A stretch of 64,000 bases of DNA from Roseovarius halotolerans. GTDB lineage: Bacteria; Pseudomonadota; Alphaproteobacteria; Rhodobacterales; Rhodobacteraceae. Within the stretch, counting starts at the first letter, position 1. Every line of letters begins with the position of its first letter. The stretch covers positions 496,001 to 560,000 of the forward strand of contig NZ_FWFU01000002.1 of the NCBI RefSeq assembly GCF_900172255.1, in the 5' to 3' direction. The position numbers and the translations under genes were made by a program. A model generated the notes under the pieces. It searched no databases. It was not told the origin of the DNA and worked only from the letters and a program-made list of their open reading frames with translations. Below, in pieces: positions 26,801 to 35,128 of this stretch.

Positions 26801-27562
26801 ATGACTGATTTCAAATACGAAACCGTGTTGAGCGCGATGACGGGCGATGGCGTGCGGACAATCACTCTCAACCGTCCCGAAAGCCTGAACGCGATGAACA
26901 GGCAGTTGATCGACGATGTGGCGCGCGCATTCGAGGACGCCAATGCCGACCCGTCGACGCGGGCGATCCTGTTCACCGGGGCGGGCAAGGCATTTTGCGC
27001 GGGCGATGACCGGCGCGCGCATGTTCATCCCGAGACCGAGGAAGAGGCGCGCGACCTGGTGCAAGCGATCCAGCGGGCGACCCACGCGATCACGCTGGGG
27101 CAAAAGCCGGTGGTGGGCGCGATCAATGGCTGGGCCGTGGGGGGTGGCTTTGAATGGGCGATCAATTGCGATTTCCCGATCTGGGGGGCGTCGGCCAAGG
27201 GGTTCTTTCCCGAGGTGTCGCTCAACCTGTTCGTGACCGGCGCGGTGACCAGCCTGCTGCCTGCACTGGTCGGGCTGATCAAGGCACGCGAGATGCTGTT
27301 TTTCGGAGAACGCTATGGCGCCGAAGAACTGGCCCGTCTTGGCGTTGCGTGGAAAACCGTTGAAGATCATGATCTTATCGAGACCGCCCAAGCAGAGGCG
27401 CAGCGTCTGGCCGACCTGCCGGTATTGTCGGTGCGGGCAATGAAGCGGGTGCTCAACAGTGCCGCCCTGCCCGATCTGCACCGTGCGTTGCAGTTGGAAA
27501 CCGACGCGACGGTCGCGGGTTTCATGGACCCGGAGACGACGAAACGGCTCAGCGATTTTTGA
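26801..27562 (+). CDS. Enoyl-CoA hydratase/isomerase family protein
   Basis: A 253-residue crotonase. The CoA-binding part is AGKAFCAGDDRRAH and the oxyanion region GWAVGGGFEWAINCD; the two catalytic glutamates of classic hydratases appear kept, in GGFEWA and FFPEVSL. The usual GGTQRL stretch is replaced by LFVTGAVTSLLP, so the acyl pocket differs from fatty-acid enzymes. The start codon follows the ligase stop directly (TAAATG). The pair would activate and then hydrate or isomerise one acid. Confidence 0.88.
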   Translation: MTDFKYETVLSAMTGDGVRTITLNRPESLNAMNRQLIDDVARAFEDANADPSTRAILFTGAGKAFCAGDDRRAHVHPETEEEARDLVQAIQRATHAITLGQKPVVGAINGWAVGGGFEWAINCDFPIWGASAKGFFPEVSLNLFVTGAVTSLLPALVGLIKAREMLFFGERYGAEELARLGVAWKTVEDHDLIETAQAEAQRLADLPVLSVRAMKRVLNSAALPDLHRALQLETDATVAGFMDPETTKRLSDF

Positions 27563-27621
27563 CCATGCGATGCGGTGCAACCGCGCTTTCCCTTTGCCTT
27601 GGGAGGGGTTAGAACCGGAGC

Positions 27622-28203
27622 ATGAAGTGGAACGTGCCAAATATCCTGACCGCTTTGCGCCTGCTGGCTGCGCCGGGGGTGGCTGTGATGTTCCTGTATT
27701 TCCACAGGCCCTGGGCGGACTGGTTTGCGCTGTTGCTGTTCATCAGCGCAGCGGCGACGGACTGGTTTGACGGATACCTTGCAAGGGCCTGGAAACAAAC
27801 GACAAAACTTGGCGCCATGCTGGACCCGATCGCTGACAAGGCGATGGTGGTGATCGCGTTGATGGTGATCGTGGGATATTCGAGCATGTCGCCGTGGCTG
27901 GTGTTGCCGGCGACGGTGATTCTGTTTCGCGAGGTGTTCGTGAGCGGGTTGCGGGAGTTTCTGGGCGATACAGCGGGGACCTTGAAGGTCACGCAACTGG
28001 CGAAATGGAAAACGACCGCGCAAATGATTGCGATTGCAGTGCTTTTTGCCCAGGGCGTGTTCGAGCACTATTTCGGGGCCATGACGCATGGTGCGGTGAT
28101 GCTGGGCCACGCGGGGCTGTGGCTGCTGTGGATCGCGGCTGCGCTGACATTGCTGACGGGGTATGATTACTTCAGGAAATCAATACCTTATCTGAAGGAA
28201 TGA
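27622..28203 (+). CDS. pgsA: CDP-diacylglycerol-glycerol-3-phosphate 3-phosphatidyltransferase
   Basis: A 193-residue inner-membrane enzyme that makes phosphatidylglycerolphosphate, the first step to phosphatidylglycerol and cardiolipin. The CDP-alcohol transferase motif is complete: DGYLAR, then G and D...D in KLGAMLDPIADK. Several membrane helices follow. Normal length. It is directly followed by moaD and moaE. Confidence 0.96.
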   Translation: MKWNVPNILTALRLLAAPGVAVMFLYFHRPWADWFALLLFISAAATDWFDGYLARAWKQTTKLGAMLDPIADKAMVVIALMVIVGYSSMSPWLVLPATVILFREVFVSGLREFLGDTAGTLKVTQLAKWKTTAQMIAIAVLFAQGVFEHYFGAMTHGAVMLGHAGLWLLWIAAALTLLTGYDYFRKSIPYLKE

Positions 28204-28206
28204 GAG

Positions 28207-28452
28207 ATGGACGTTCTGTATTTCGCATGGGTGCGGGAGCGGGTCGGGCGCCCGAAGGACCGAATCGAGACCGGGGCCGCGACGGTGCGGGAACTGGTTA
28301 ACGAACTGACCCAGAAAGAAGAACGCTACGCCGCCGCTTTCGCCGATCTGGATGCGCTGCGGGTGGCCGTGGACCAGGAACTGAGCGACTTTGACGCGCC
28401 GCTGGAGAATGTGCGGGAAGTTGCGTTTTTCCCTCCGATGACAGGGGGTTAG
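28207..28452 (+). CDS. moaD: Molybdopterin synthase small subunit MoaD
   Basis: An 81-residue ubiquitin-like sulfur carrier ending in the required Gly-Gly (FFPPMTGG), which is thiocarboxylated and feeds sulfur to MoaE. It starts 3 bases after pgsA and is 3 bases from moaE, so the three genes are co-transcribed. Confidence 0.95.
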   Translation: MDVLYFAWVRERVGRPKDRIETGAATVRELVNELTQKEERYAAAFADLDALRVAVDQELSDFDAPLENVREVAFFPPMTGG

Positions 28453-28455
28453 GCG

Positions 28456-28899
28456 ATGGATATCAGAGTCCAGGAGGAGGCGTTCGACCTGGGCCACGAG
28501 GCCAGGGGCTTTGCCGCGCGGCAGGCGGGGATGGGAGCGCTCGTAACGTTTACCGGAATCGTGCGCGACCTTGAGGGCGACGACCTGAAGGCGATGGAGA
28601 TCGAGCATTACCCCGGCATGACCGAGAGGGCTATCGAGAAGATTGCCGAGGAAGCGCTAAGCCGTTGGAATATAGGTGATATTCTGGTCATCCACCGATA
28701 TGGAGCGCTTGAACCCGACGAGATGATCATGATGGTCGCCACGTCCGCACCGCATCGGGCGGATGCCTTTCAAGCGGCTGAATTCCTTATGGATTTCCTG
28801 AAATCGCGCGCGCCGTTCTGGAAGAAGGAAGTCACCGGCGACGGCGCGGGCTGGGTCGCGGCGAAAGACGCGGACGAAGACGCGCTGGACCGCTGGTGA
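28456..28899 (+). CDS. moaE: Molybdopterin synthase catalytic subunit MoaE
   Basis: A 147-residue MoaE, which turns precursor Z (cPMP) into molybdopterin with sulfur from MoaD. Typical blocks are GALVTFTGIVRD, EIEHYPGMTE, IHRYGALEPDE and the lysine-bearing KSRAPFWKKEV near the end. Normal length; last gene of the pgsA-moaD-moaE group. Confidence 0.96.
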   Translation: MDIRVQEEAFDLGHEARGFAARQAGMGALVTFTGIVRDLEGDDLKAMEIEHYPGMTERAIEKIAEEALSRWNIGDILVIHRYGALEPDEMIMMVATSAPHRADAFQAAEFLMDFLKSRAPFWKKEVTGDGAGWVAAKDADEDALDRW

Positions 28900-28904
28900 G
28901 AACG

Positions 28905-28973
28905 GTACAAAACGTCCGATTTGTACGGCGGTTTCGTACGCAATTCCGGAGCTGGCGCGCGGATTTTGTACAG
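28905..28973. promoter_or_regulatory. Repeated TTTGTAC-type motifs before the SCP2 gene
   Basis: In 69 bases there are GTACAAA (28905-28911) and TTTGTAC (28920-28926) as an inverted pair, TTTCGTAC (28932-28939) and TTTTGTACA (28964-28972). Such a cluster of GTAC-centred motifs is unlikely in GC-rich spacer DNA. It could be an operator for the SCP2 gene, which starts about 100 bases on. The binding protein is unknown. Confidence 0.35.
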
Positions 28974-29070
28974 ATCGCGCCCGGGGCCCGGAATTGACGC
29001 AGGGTTCCGGTTGCCGCGCGGGGCGAATGCGCCAATCTGGCGCGATGAACCCATCCGAAAAGAGGCCACG

Positions 29071-29373
29071 ATGAGCGCGCTGATCGAAAGCTATATCACT
29101 GAACTGACACCCAAGGCGCGCGGCGCGATCCGGGGCAGCGCCAAGCTGGTGATCACCGGCGAGGGCGCGGTGATGCTGGACGAGAGCGGCGCGCGCGCCG
29201 CAAGCGAGGCGGGGGACGAGGCGGCCGACGTGGTGCTGATCGCCAGCGACGAGGTGTTCCGCAACATCCTGTCGGGCGAGCAGAACCCGGTGATGGCCTT
29301 CATGTCGGGCAAGCTCAAAGTCGAGGGCAACGCCCAGCGCGCGCTGAAGGTAAGTTCCATCCTGACGGGGTGA
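29071..29373 (+). CDS. SCP2 sterol-binding domain protein
   Basis: A 100-residue stand-alone SCP2 domain, a lipid-binding fold. The part DVVLIASDEVFRNILSGEQNPVMAFMSGKLKVEGN is the conserved ligand-tunnel region. Small proteins like this bind acyl chains or CoA esters; the ligand here is unknown. It has its own spacer with repeated GTAC motifs upstream and AGAGG 5 bases before the ATG. Confidence 0.9.
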   Translation: MSALIESYITELTPKARGAIRGSAKLVITGEGAVMLDESGARAASEAGDEAADVVLIASDEVFRNILSGEQNPVMAFMSGKLKVEGNAQRALKVSSILTG

Positions 29374-29420
29374 GGCACCTTTTCGGGGCCGAGGCCGGGG
29401 GGCCAGCCCCCCGGGACCCC

Positions 29421-29445
29421 CCGAGGTATTTTTCGCCAGATGAAG
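29421..29445 (-). repeat. 3'-end-associated dispersed repeat, copy 3
   Basis: On the minus strand it reads CTTCATCTGGCGAAAAATAC then CTCGG, beginning 7 bases after the stop of the VCBS-Hint gene, and continues into a G- then C-rich palindromic stretch (GGGGGG...CCCC). It matches copies 1 and 2 in position and most bases. Confidence 0.55.
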
Positions 29446-29452
29446 GGCGGGA

Positions 29453-30433
29453 TCAGGACGAGCGGCGTTTGAGGCGCGGTGCGTTGGGCGCGGTGCGGGC
29501 TGTTTCATGTCCGCCAGAGAGCGGTGTCTGTCCGGCGCCGTTCGCGACGATGCGTTTCTGCAATTGCGGTGTCGGGATCGGACGCGCCGGGTTGGCGAGG
29601 ATGCGGCGGGCTTCGGGGCCGGGAAAGAGCGCTTCGATTTCAAGGAGGGCGCGGAACGGCAGGCGGTTGCGGGCTTCCTCGGCCAGAAGCAGGCTTTCGG
29701 TGGCGGTGCCTTCGGCGATGATCACCTGATGGCGGTCGAACAGCAGGTGATGATAGGAGATCGGGCCGTCCGGCGGGAGCATGTCGACGCCGGGCCAATC
29801 GAGAAAGCGAAGGGCGGGGAGCAGCACCTCGTCGGTGCCGCAGATCTGTTGCACCCGGTCGCCGGTGACGAGCAGCCGGTGCTGGCGCGAAAGCAGCATG
29901 TCGTTGCGGGGCAGGCCGCCTCCAAGCGCCCCCTTGCGGATGCGGATCGGGCGCAGGCGCTCTTCGGCGGCGAGGGCATCGGCATGAACCGTGCGCTGCC
30001 CGGCCCAGCGCACCGGTTGCAATCCGCTGTCGCGGGTCACGATCAGATCGCCGGGGCGGATCGTTTCGACGGGCCGCGGGCCGGTGGCGGTTTCGATGAC
30101 GGTGCCGGCAACGAAGCAGGGCACACCGGTAATGGTGATGGTGACGGTCTGGGTATCGTTGCCGCCGGTATCCGAGAGGCGTACGACGAATGTATCGGTC
30201 AGGGTCTCGCCCGGATCGAGGGCCTGCACGGCGGGGTGGTTCTCGTCGAGGTCATAGCTCCAGAGGCCGGTCGAGGCATTGATGCTGGCGCTGCCATAGG
30301 TGGCGCCGCTCTGGATCGACCAGGTGTCGCCCCACATGTTGTTCGACACGTCGTTGAGATCGGCGCTGACGCTGCCGGTGCTGTTGGCGTCGATGGCGCC
30401 CGTGCTTGTGCCGCCGATGCTAGGTGCGCCCAT
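29453..30433 (-). CDS. VCBS-like and Hint (hedgehog/intein) domain protein
   Basis: A 326-residue protein. Residues 1-45 are low-complexity Ser/Gly/Asn; 46-103 resemble one VCBS repeat (GSASINASTGLWSYDLDENH, then TDTFVVRLSDTGGNDTQTVT); from Cys106 (PCFVAGTVIET) to about residue 260 is a Hint_2 domain with SRQHRLLV. Hint domains self-cleave or shuffle peptide bonds. No RTX glycine-Asp repeats and no signal peptide are visible. Its ATG lies 14 bases inside the end of the HlyC-like acyltransferase gene, so the pair is made together. Only three lysines occur in the whole protein. Confidence 0.82.
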   Translation of the reverse strand: MGAPSIGGTSTGAIDANSTGSVSADLNDVSNNMWGDTWSIQSGATYGSASINASTGLWSYDLDENHPAVQALDPGETLTDTFVVRLSDTGGNDTQTVTITITGVPCFVAGTVIETATGPRPVETIRPGDLIVTRDSGLQPVRWAGQRTVHADALAAEERLRPIRIRKGALGGGLPRNDMLLSRQHRLLVTGDRVQQICGTDEVLLPALRFLDWPGVDMLPPDGPISYHHLLFDRHQVIIAEGTATESLLLAEEARNRLPFRALLEIEALFPGPEARRILANPARPIPTPQLQKRIVANGAGQTPLSGGHETARTAPNAPRLKRRSS

Positions 30434-31034
30434 GTCCGCTTTCCTTGAGCAGGCGTTTGAACTGGCCGATACCGTAGGATTTGATCGAGATCGGGGCGTC
30501 GGGCGCGCTGCGGCTGCATTCGACGATCCGATAGCGGGTGCCGGGCTTGTTGTGCCAGAGGGTCCTGATCCGAAGCACCTCGGGATTATGCGTGAGCAGC
30601 GGCACGATCTGGTCGATATGGCCGAAGGGGGCGATGAAATCGACGAGCCAGAGGGACGGGCCGCTGTTCCATTCCTCGGGGTGGAGAGCCCGGTGGTCGA
30701 TGGCGAGGGCGTATTCGGCCTGCGGCGAGAGCCCCGCCCATGTGATCGCCGCACGCGGATGGCCGCCTGAGCGAAAGAGCTTGTACTGGCCGAGGCGAAG
30801 GGGCGGTTCAAAACAGGCGAAGAGATCCTGCAGCGGTCGGGGCCGGTGATAGCGGGTCAGCGAAGCAAGGTAGAAGAGGCTGCCGAAATCAGAGAGGAAA
30901 TCCGCGGGCAGGTCGAACCAGTCCTCGGGAAAGGCGGTGCCGTGTCCGGGATTTGCAGGCCCGGAGGCGCGCAATTCCGCGAAATGGCGCATGGTCGCGC
31001 GAACGAACTGCTGAGAGTCCGGTTTCTCGGTCAT
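30420..31034 (-). CDS. HlyC-like toxin-activating lysine acyltransferase
   Basis: A 204-residue member of the HlyC/RtxC family, which moves acyl chains from acyl-ACP to lysines of RTX toxins. The core runs from about residue 50: LASLTRYHRPR (His63 aligns with catalytic His23 of HlyC), LGQYKLFRSGGHPRAAITWAGLS, then HPEEWNSGPSLWLVDFIAPFGH, the strongest family signature. There is a 40-residue N-terminal extension. No RTX toxin, HlyB or HlyD gene is nearby; the only partner is the overlapping VCBS-Hint gene. Confidence 0.85.
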   Translation of the reverse strand: MTEKPDSQQFVRATMRHFAELRASGPANPGHGTAFPEDWFDLPADFLSDFGSLFYLASLTRYHRPRPLQDLFACFEPPLRLGQYKLFRSGGHPRAAITWAGLSPQAEYALAIDHRALHPEEWNSGPSLWLVDFIAPFGHIDQIVPLLTHNPEVLRIRTLWHNKPGTRYRIVECSRSAPDAPISIKSYGIGQFKRLLKESGHGRT

Positions 31035-31282
31035 GGTCACTACCTGTGATGACGGTGGCGCCGCTTTGCGCGATCTTCCTGCCGTCACTGCTTGCCTCAA
31101 GGATGCGCAATCGTGGCGCAATAGCCCGAGTTTAAACCAAAATTTCCATTTCCGCAACGAATTCCGGCGTTTTCGTGGCAGCGCGTTGCAGACAGGCTGC
31201 GGCCAAGGCTCTGGACAGGACCGGAGCGCGGGTGCAAGAGTTTGATCAAATTCCCGACTCAGAGACCGAATGGAGCCGCCCG

Positions 31283-32632
31283 ATGAAAGACGATAATTTC
31301 CTTCGCGAGATGAATGCCCGCCATCTGTGGCATCCGATGGGACATCCGGGTGAGGCGCATGAGAACGCCCCCAAGATCATCAAGGGCGCCGAAGGGGTCG
31401 AGATCGTCGATCTCGACGGGCATCGGGCCGTCGATGCCGTGGGCGGCCTGTGGTGCGTCAACCTTGGCTATTCCAACGATGCCATCAAGCAGGCGATTTC
31501 CGACCAGCTCTGGCAGCTGCCCTATTATTCGGCCTTTGCGGGCACGTCGAACCCGGCGGCGATCGAGGCCTCTTACGCGGTGCAGGAGTTCTTTGCCGAG
31601 GACGGCATGGTGCGCGCCTTTTTCACCAGCGGCGGGTCGGACAGCGTGGAGACCGCGCTGCGCCTGTCGCGCCAGTATCACCGGCTGCGTGGCGAGCCGA
31701 CGCGGACCAAGTTCCTCAGCCTCAAGAAGGGCTATCACGGAACGCATTTCGGTGGTGCCAGCGTGAACGGCAACAACCGTTTCCGCATCACCTATGAGCC
31801 GCTTCTGCCGGGCTGTTACCACCTGCCCAGCCCCTATACCTATCGCAACCCGTTCGACGAGACCGACCCCGAGGTGCTGGCCGAGAAGATCGCCGCGGCG
31901 GCGGTGGACGAGATCGAGTTCCAGGACCCGAGCACCATTGCCGCCTTCATCATGGAGCCGATCCAGGGCGCGGGCGGGGTGATCGTGCCGGGCGACAGTT
32001 TCATGCGGCGGATGCGCGAGATCTGTGACCGTTACGGGATCCTGCTGATCGCGGACGAGGTCATCACCGGGTTCGGGCGCAGCGGCGACTGGACGGGATC
32101 GCGCCATTGGGGCGTGAAGCCCGACATGATGACCTGCGCCAAGGGCATCACCAGCGGGTATTTCCCGGTGGGGGCGACGCTGTTGGGCGAGAAGGTCGCC
32201 GATGTGTTCGAGAATTCCGGCCCCGAGGGCGCGATCTGGCACGGCTACACCTATTCGGCGCATCCGGTGGGTGCGGCGGCGGTGGTGGCGTGCCTGTCCG
32301 AAACGCTGCGGCTTGATACCAAGACCAACGCGGCGGCGCGCGGCACGCAGCTTTATGACGGGGTGTGCAAGCTCGCCGAGAAATACGACATCATCGGCGA
32401 TGTGCGCGGCGGTCACGGGCTGATGACCGGGATCGAGATCGTCAGCGACCGCACCGCCAAGACGCCGATGGACGCGGCGACGATGAAGCGCATCCACCAG
32501 ACCGCCTATGAGGCGGGGGCGATGGTGCGGCTGGGGGCGCATAACGTGCTGATGTCACCGCCCCTGACGATCACCGAAGCCGAGATCGACCGCATCCTTG
32601 CGGCGCTGGACAAGGGGTTCGCGGCGGCCTGA
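31283..32632 (+). CDS. Class III omega-aminotransferase (aspartate aminotransferase family)
   Basis: A 449-residue fold-type I class III transaminase. The PLP lysine is in CAKGITSGYFPVGA, and IADEVITGFGRSG and FFTSGGSDSVETALRL are the cofactor-binding blocks. It resembles the broad omega-amino acid/amine:pyruvate transaminases common in Roseobacter strains, so taurine, beta-alanine, putrescine or similar amines are candidates; no neighbour fixes the substrate. The ATG at 31283 follows GGAGCC. The 248-base divergent spacer before it shows no clear operator. Confidence 0.9.
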   Translation: MKDDNFLREMNARHLWHPMGHPGEAHENAPKIIKGAEGVEIVDLDGHRAVDAVGGLWCVNLGYSNDAIKQAISDQLWQLPYYSAFAGTSNPAAIEASYAVQEFFAEDGMVRAFFTSGGSDSVETALRLSRQYHRLRGEPTRTKFLSLKKGYHGTHFGGASVNGNNRFRITYEPLLPGCYHLPSPYTYRNPFDETDPEVLAEKIAAAAVDEIEFQDPSTIAAFIMEPIQGAGGVIVPGDSFMRRMREICDRYGILLIADEVITGFGRSGDWTGSRHWGVKPDMMTCAKGITSGYFPVGATLLGEKVADVFENSGPEGAIWHGYTYSAHPVGAAAVVACLSETLRLDTKTNAAARGTQLYDGVCKLAEKYDIIGDVRGGHGLMTGIEIVSDRTAKTPMDAATMKRIHQTAYEAGAMVRLGAHNVLMSPPLTITEAEIDRILAALDKGFAAA

Positions 32633-32662
32633 CCCCGCCCGGAAGGCTGCGCCCCGAGGGGC

Positions 32663-32950
32663 TCAGCCGAAGCGCCGCCATGCGTCGTCCATCGCGTCGG
32701 ACATGGCTTTCCATGCCTTGTCGGCGCCGGACTTGAGGTCATCCCATGCGGCGGTCTGGGTGTCGCGCAACTCCTCGAGTTCCTTTTCGAGGTTGGCGCG
32801 GCGCTTCTTGAGGTCTTCGATATAGTCCTGATACTGAAGCTGCGCGTCGGCCTCGGCGGTCTTGGCCTTGGCCTGCATCTTCTCGATCTCGGCCTTCCAT
32901 TCGTCGAGCTTGGCGTTCAGCTTCTGTTGATAGGCTTCCTTTTCGTCCAT
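32663..32950 (-). CDS. Coiled-coil stress-type protein (sll1863 family)
   Basis: A 95-residue, highly charged, almost fully helical protein. Residues 5-70 form one coiled coil rich in Glu, Lys and Ala (AEIEKMQAKAKTAEADAQLQ), and the tail is Trp/Asp-rich (AWKAMSDAMDDAWRRFG). This matches the sll1863 stress-response family linked to salt or heavy metal exposure; the mechanism is unknown. AGGAGG lies 7 bases before the ATG. Convergent with the aminotransferase. Confidence 0.8.
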   Translation of the reverse strand: MDEKEAYQQKLNAKLDEWKAEIEKMQAKAKTAEADAQLQYQDYIEDLKKRRANLEKELEELRDTQTAAWDDLKSGADKAWKAMSDAMDDAWRRFG

Positions 32951-33065
32951 GTCGTGTCCTCCTGCATTTTCAGGTGTCTGCCGGTCTGCGGCACTCCATA
33001 AGACGTAGGAAGTGTGTGCGGGTGTATCAATGAGGGGGGTGTCGGCCCTTTCACCACCCCCAACG

Positions 33066-33095
33066 AAAAAGACCGGCGCAGGCTGCGCCGGTCTT
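33066..33095 (-). terminator. Rho-independent terminator of the symporter gene
   Basis: AAGACCGGCGCA and TGCGCCGGTCTT form a perfect 12-bp stem with a 3-base loop. On the minus strand it is followed by TTTTTC, and it lies 22 bases after the symporter stop. This is the clearest intrinsic terminator on the minus strand in the window. Confidence 0.88.
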
Positions 33096-33116
33096 GGGTT
33101 CTCAGCGGACCAGAGG

Positions 33117-34661
33117 TCAGTGGAACTTCTTGATCTCGCCGGATTTCAGGCGCGCGAGGTAGCTGTCGAGCTCGCGTTTGACGATCGGCATCAGGAAGTA
33201 GAGCCCAAACACGTTGACCACCGCCATCGCGAAGATCGCCGCATCCGAGAAGTCGATCACCGGGCCGAGATTGGCCGCCGCGCCGATCACCACGAAGATG
33301 CAGAAGATGACCTTGAAGGTGAGCTCCTGGCCCCGGCCCTCGCCGAAGAGATAGGTCCAGGCCTTGAGCCCGTAATAGGACCAGCTGATCATCGTCGAGA
33401 AGGCGAAGAGCACCACCGCGAGGGCCAGCACATAGGGGAACCAGCTGAAGGCGCTGGCGAAGGCCGCCGATGTGAGGCTGACGCCCGATGTCCCGTCCGC
33501 CGTCTGGATCATCCCGGACTCACCCACCAGGTAGAGGCCGGTTTCGGGATCGGTCAGAAGCTGCCCCGAGATGATGATGACCAGCGCCGTCATGGTGCAG
33601 ATCACCACCGTGTCGATGAAGGGTTCGAGCAGCGACACGAAGCCTTCGGTGATCGGCTCCTTGGTGCGCACCGCCGAGTGGGCGATCGCGGCCGAGCCGA
33701 CGCCTGCCTCGTTCGAGAAGGCGGCCCGCTTGAAGCCCTGGATCAGCGCGCCGACCATGCCGCCCGCCACGCCGAGACCGGTAAAGGCACCCGCGAAGAT
33801 CTGGCCGAAGGCCCAGCCGATCATGTCGGCGTTCATCGCGATGATGACCAGCGCCGACAGCACGTAGAGGACACCCATGAAGGGCACCACCTTTTCGGTG
33901 ACCTTGGCGATGGACTTGAGGCCGCCGACGATCACGGCGAAGACCACACCGGCGAAGATCACGCCGGTGATCCAGCCCGGATAGGGGCCGACGATGCCGG
34001 TGATCTGCTGATGCGCCTGGTTGGACTGGAACATGTTGCCGCCGCCCAGCGCGCCGAGGATACAGAAGATCGAGAACATCACCGCGAGGAACTTGCCCCC
34101 CGGCAGGCCGCGTTCGGCGAAGCCCTTGGTGAGGTAATACATCGGGCCGCCTGAGACCGTGCCGTCAGGGTATTCATTGCGGTATTTCACGCCCAGCGTA
34201 CATTCGGTGAACTTGCTGGCCATGCCCATGAGGCCCGCGAGGATCATCCAGAAGGTCGCCCCCGGCCCGCCGATGCCGACGGCCACCGCGACACCCGCGA
34301 TATTGCCAAGCCCCACGGTGCCCGACAGCGCCGTTGCAAGTGCCTGGAAGTGAGAGACCTCGCCCGCATCGTCGGGGTCGGAATAGTCGCCCTTGACCAG
34401 CGAGATCGCATGGCCGAAGGCGCGGAACTGGATGAACAGGAAGTAGAAGGTGAACACCGTTGCCGCTGCCACCAGCCAGGCGACGATCCAGGGAAAGGAC
34501 GTGCCGGGAAAGGGGCTGAAGATGAAGTTGACGAACCATCCTGTGGAGGCGGCGAAGATCTGGTTCACCGTCTCGTCCAGCGACTGTGCGAAGGCCGGGG
34601 CGGCACCCGTGAGGCTGAGCCCGGCAGCGGCCAGGGCCGCCCGTGTTGCTTTAGGATACAT
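33117..34661 (-). CDS. Alanine/glycine:sodium symporter (AGCS family)
   Basis: A 514-residue AGCS symporter that brings in alanine or glycine with Na+ (or H+). It opens with a cleavable signal peptide (MYPKATRAALAAAGLSLTGAAPAFAQ), a known feature of many marine members, followed by about ten helices. Family blocks include GTVGLGNIAGVAVAVGIGGPGA and FSNEAGVGSAAIAHS. The ATG at 34661 was chosen because the signal peptide starts there. It follows the universal stress gene by 32 bases, so the two may be co-transcribed. Confidence 0.93.
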   Translation of the reverse strand: MYPKATRAALAAAGLSLTGAAPAFAQSLDETVNQIFAASTGWFVNFIFSPFPGTSFPWIVAWLVAAATVFTFYFLFIQFRAFGHAISLVKGDYSDPDDAGEVSHFQALATALSGTVGLGNIAGVAVAVGIGGPGATFWMILAGLMGMASKFTECTLGVKYRNEYPDGTVSGGPMYYLTKGFAERGLPGGKFLAVMFSIFCILGALGGGNMFQSNQAHQQITGIVGPYPGWITGVIFAGVVFAVIVGGLKSIAKVTEKVVPFMGVLYVLSALVIIAMNADMIGWAFGQIFAGAFTGLGVAGGMVGALIQGFKRAAFSNEAGVGSAAIAHSAVRTKEPITEGFVSLLEPFIDTVVICTMTALVIIISGQLLTDPETGLYLVGESGMIQTADGTSGVSLTSAAFASAFSWFPYVLALAVVLFAFSTMISWSYYGLKAWTYLFGEGRGQELTFKVIFCIFVVIGAAANLGPVIDFSDAAIFAMAVVNVFGLYFLMPIVKRELDSYLARLKSGEIKKFH

Positions 34662-34693
34662 ATGAAAATCCCTGTTGTGTTGGTGTCTTGCGG

Positions 34694-35128
34694 TCATGGA
34701 ACGATGGTGCAGGGCACCGGCGCGGTCTGCACCAGCGCGCTGGCGACCGAGCCGAACACCCGCGCGCCCAGCGCCGAGTGGCCGTTACGCCCGATGAAGA
34801 TCTGCGCCGCCTTCTTGCTCTTGGCGATCTCGCAGAGGACATCCGCGATCTTGCCGTAGCGGATGACACTTTCGATCTCGGCGCCCCTGCCCGACACCTT
34901 CTTGACGACCGGGGCCATCAGGGCGGTTTCGGCGCGCTCCAGTTCCTCGCGGCGGCGCTTGTGACGCTCTTCCAGCTCGTTTGGGGTCAGGAAGGAATAG
35001 GGCGACCATTCAAGCACATGCGCGATGAGCACGGTGCCGCCCTGCGCCGCAGCGCGTTCTATGGCGAAATCCAGCGCGCGATGCGCCGCTTCGCTGCCGT
35101 CAAAACCAACGACGAATATTCCGGACAT
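34694..35128 (-). CDS. Universal stress protein (UspA family)
   Basis: A 144-residue single-domain Usp. The core GIFVVGFDGSEAAHRALDFAIERAAAQG and the C-terminal GRNGHSALGARVFGSVASALVQ match the ATP-binding UspA type (G2xG9xGS-like loop). ATG at 35128 is preferred over an in-frame TTG because GGGAG sits 9 bases upstream. Placed before an amino-acid symporter gene on the same strand, it may tune transport under stress, but that is inference. Confidence 0.9.
   Translation of the reverse strand: MSGIFVVGFDGSEAAHRALDFAIERAAAQGGTVLIAHVLEWSPYSFLTPNELEERHKRRREELERAETALMAPVVKKVSGRGAEIESVIRYGKIADVLCEIAKSKKAAQIFIGRNGHSALGARVFGSVASALVQTAPVPCTIVP

Noticed and set aside
25361..27640. A 759-codon open frame on the minus strand
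   Set aside because: Antisense to the ligase and hydratase genes, crosses their junction and has shadow-type composition.
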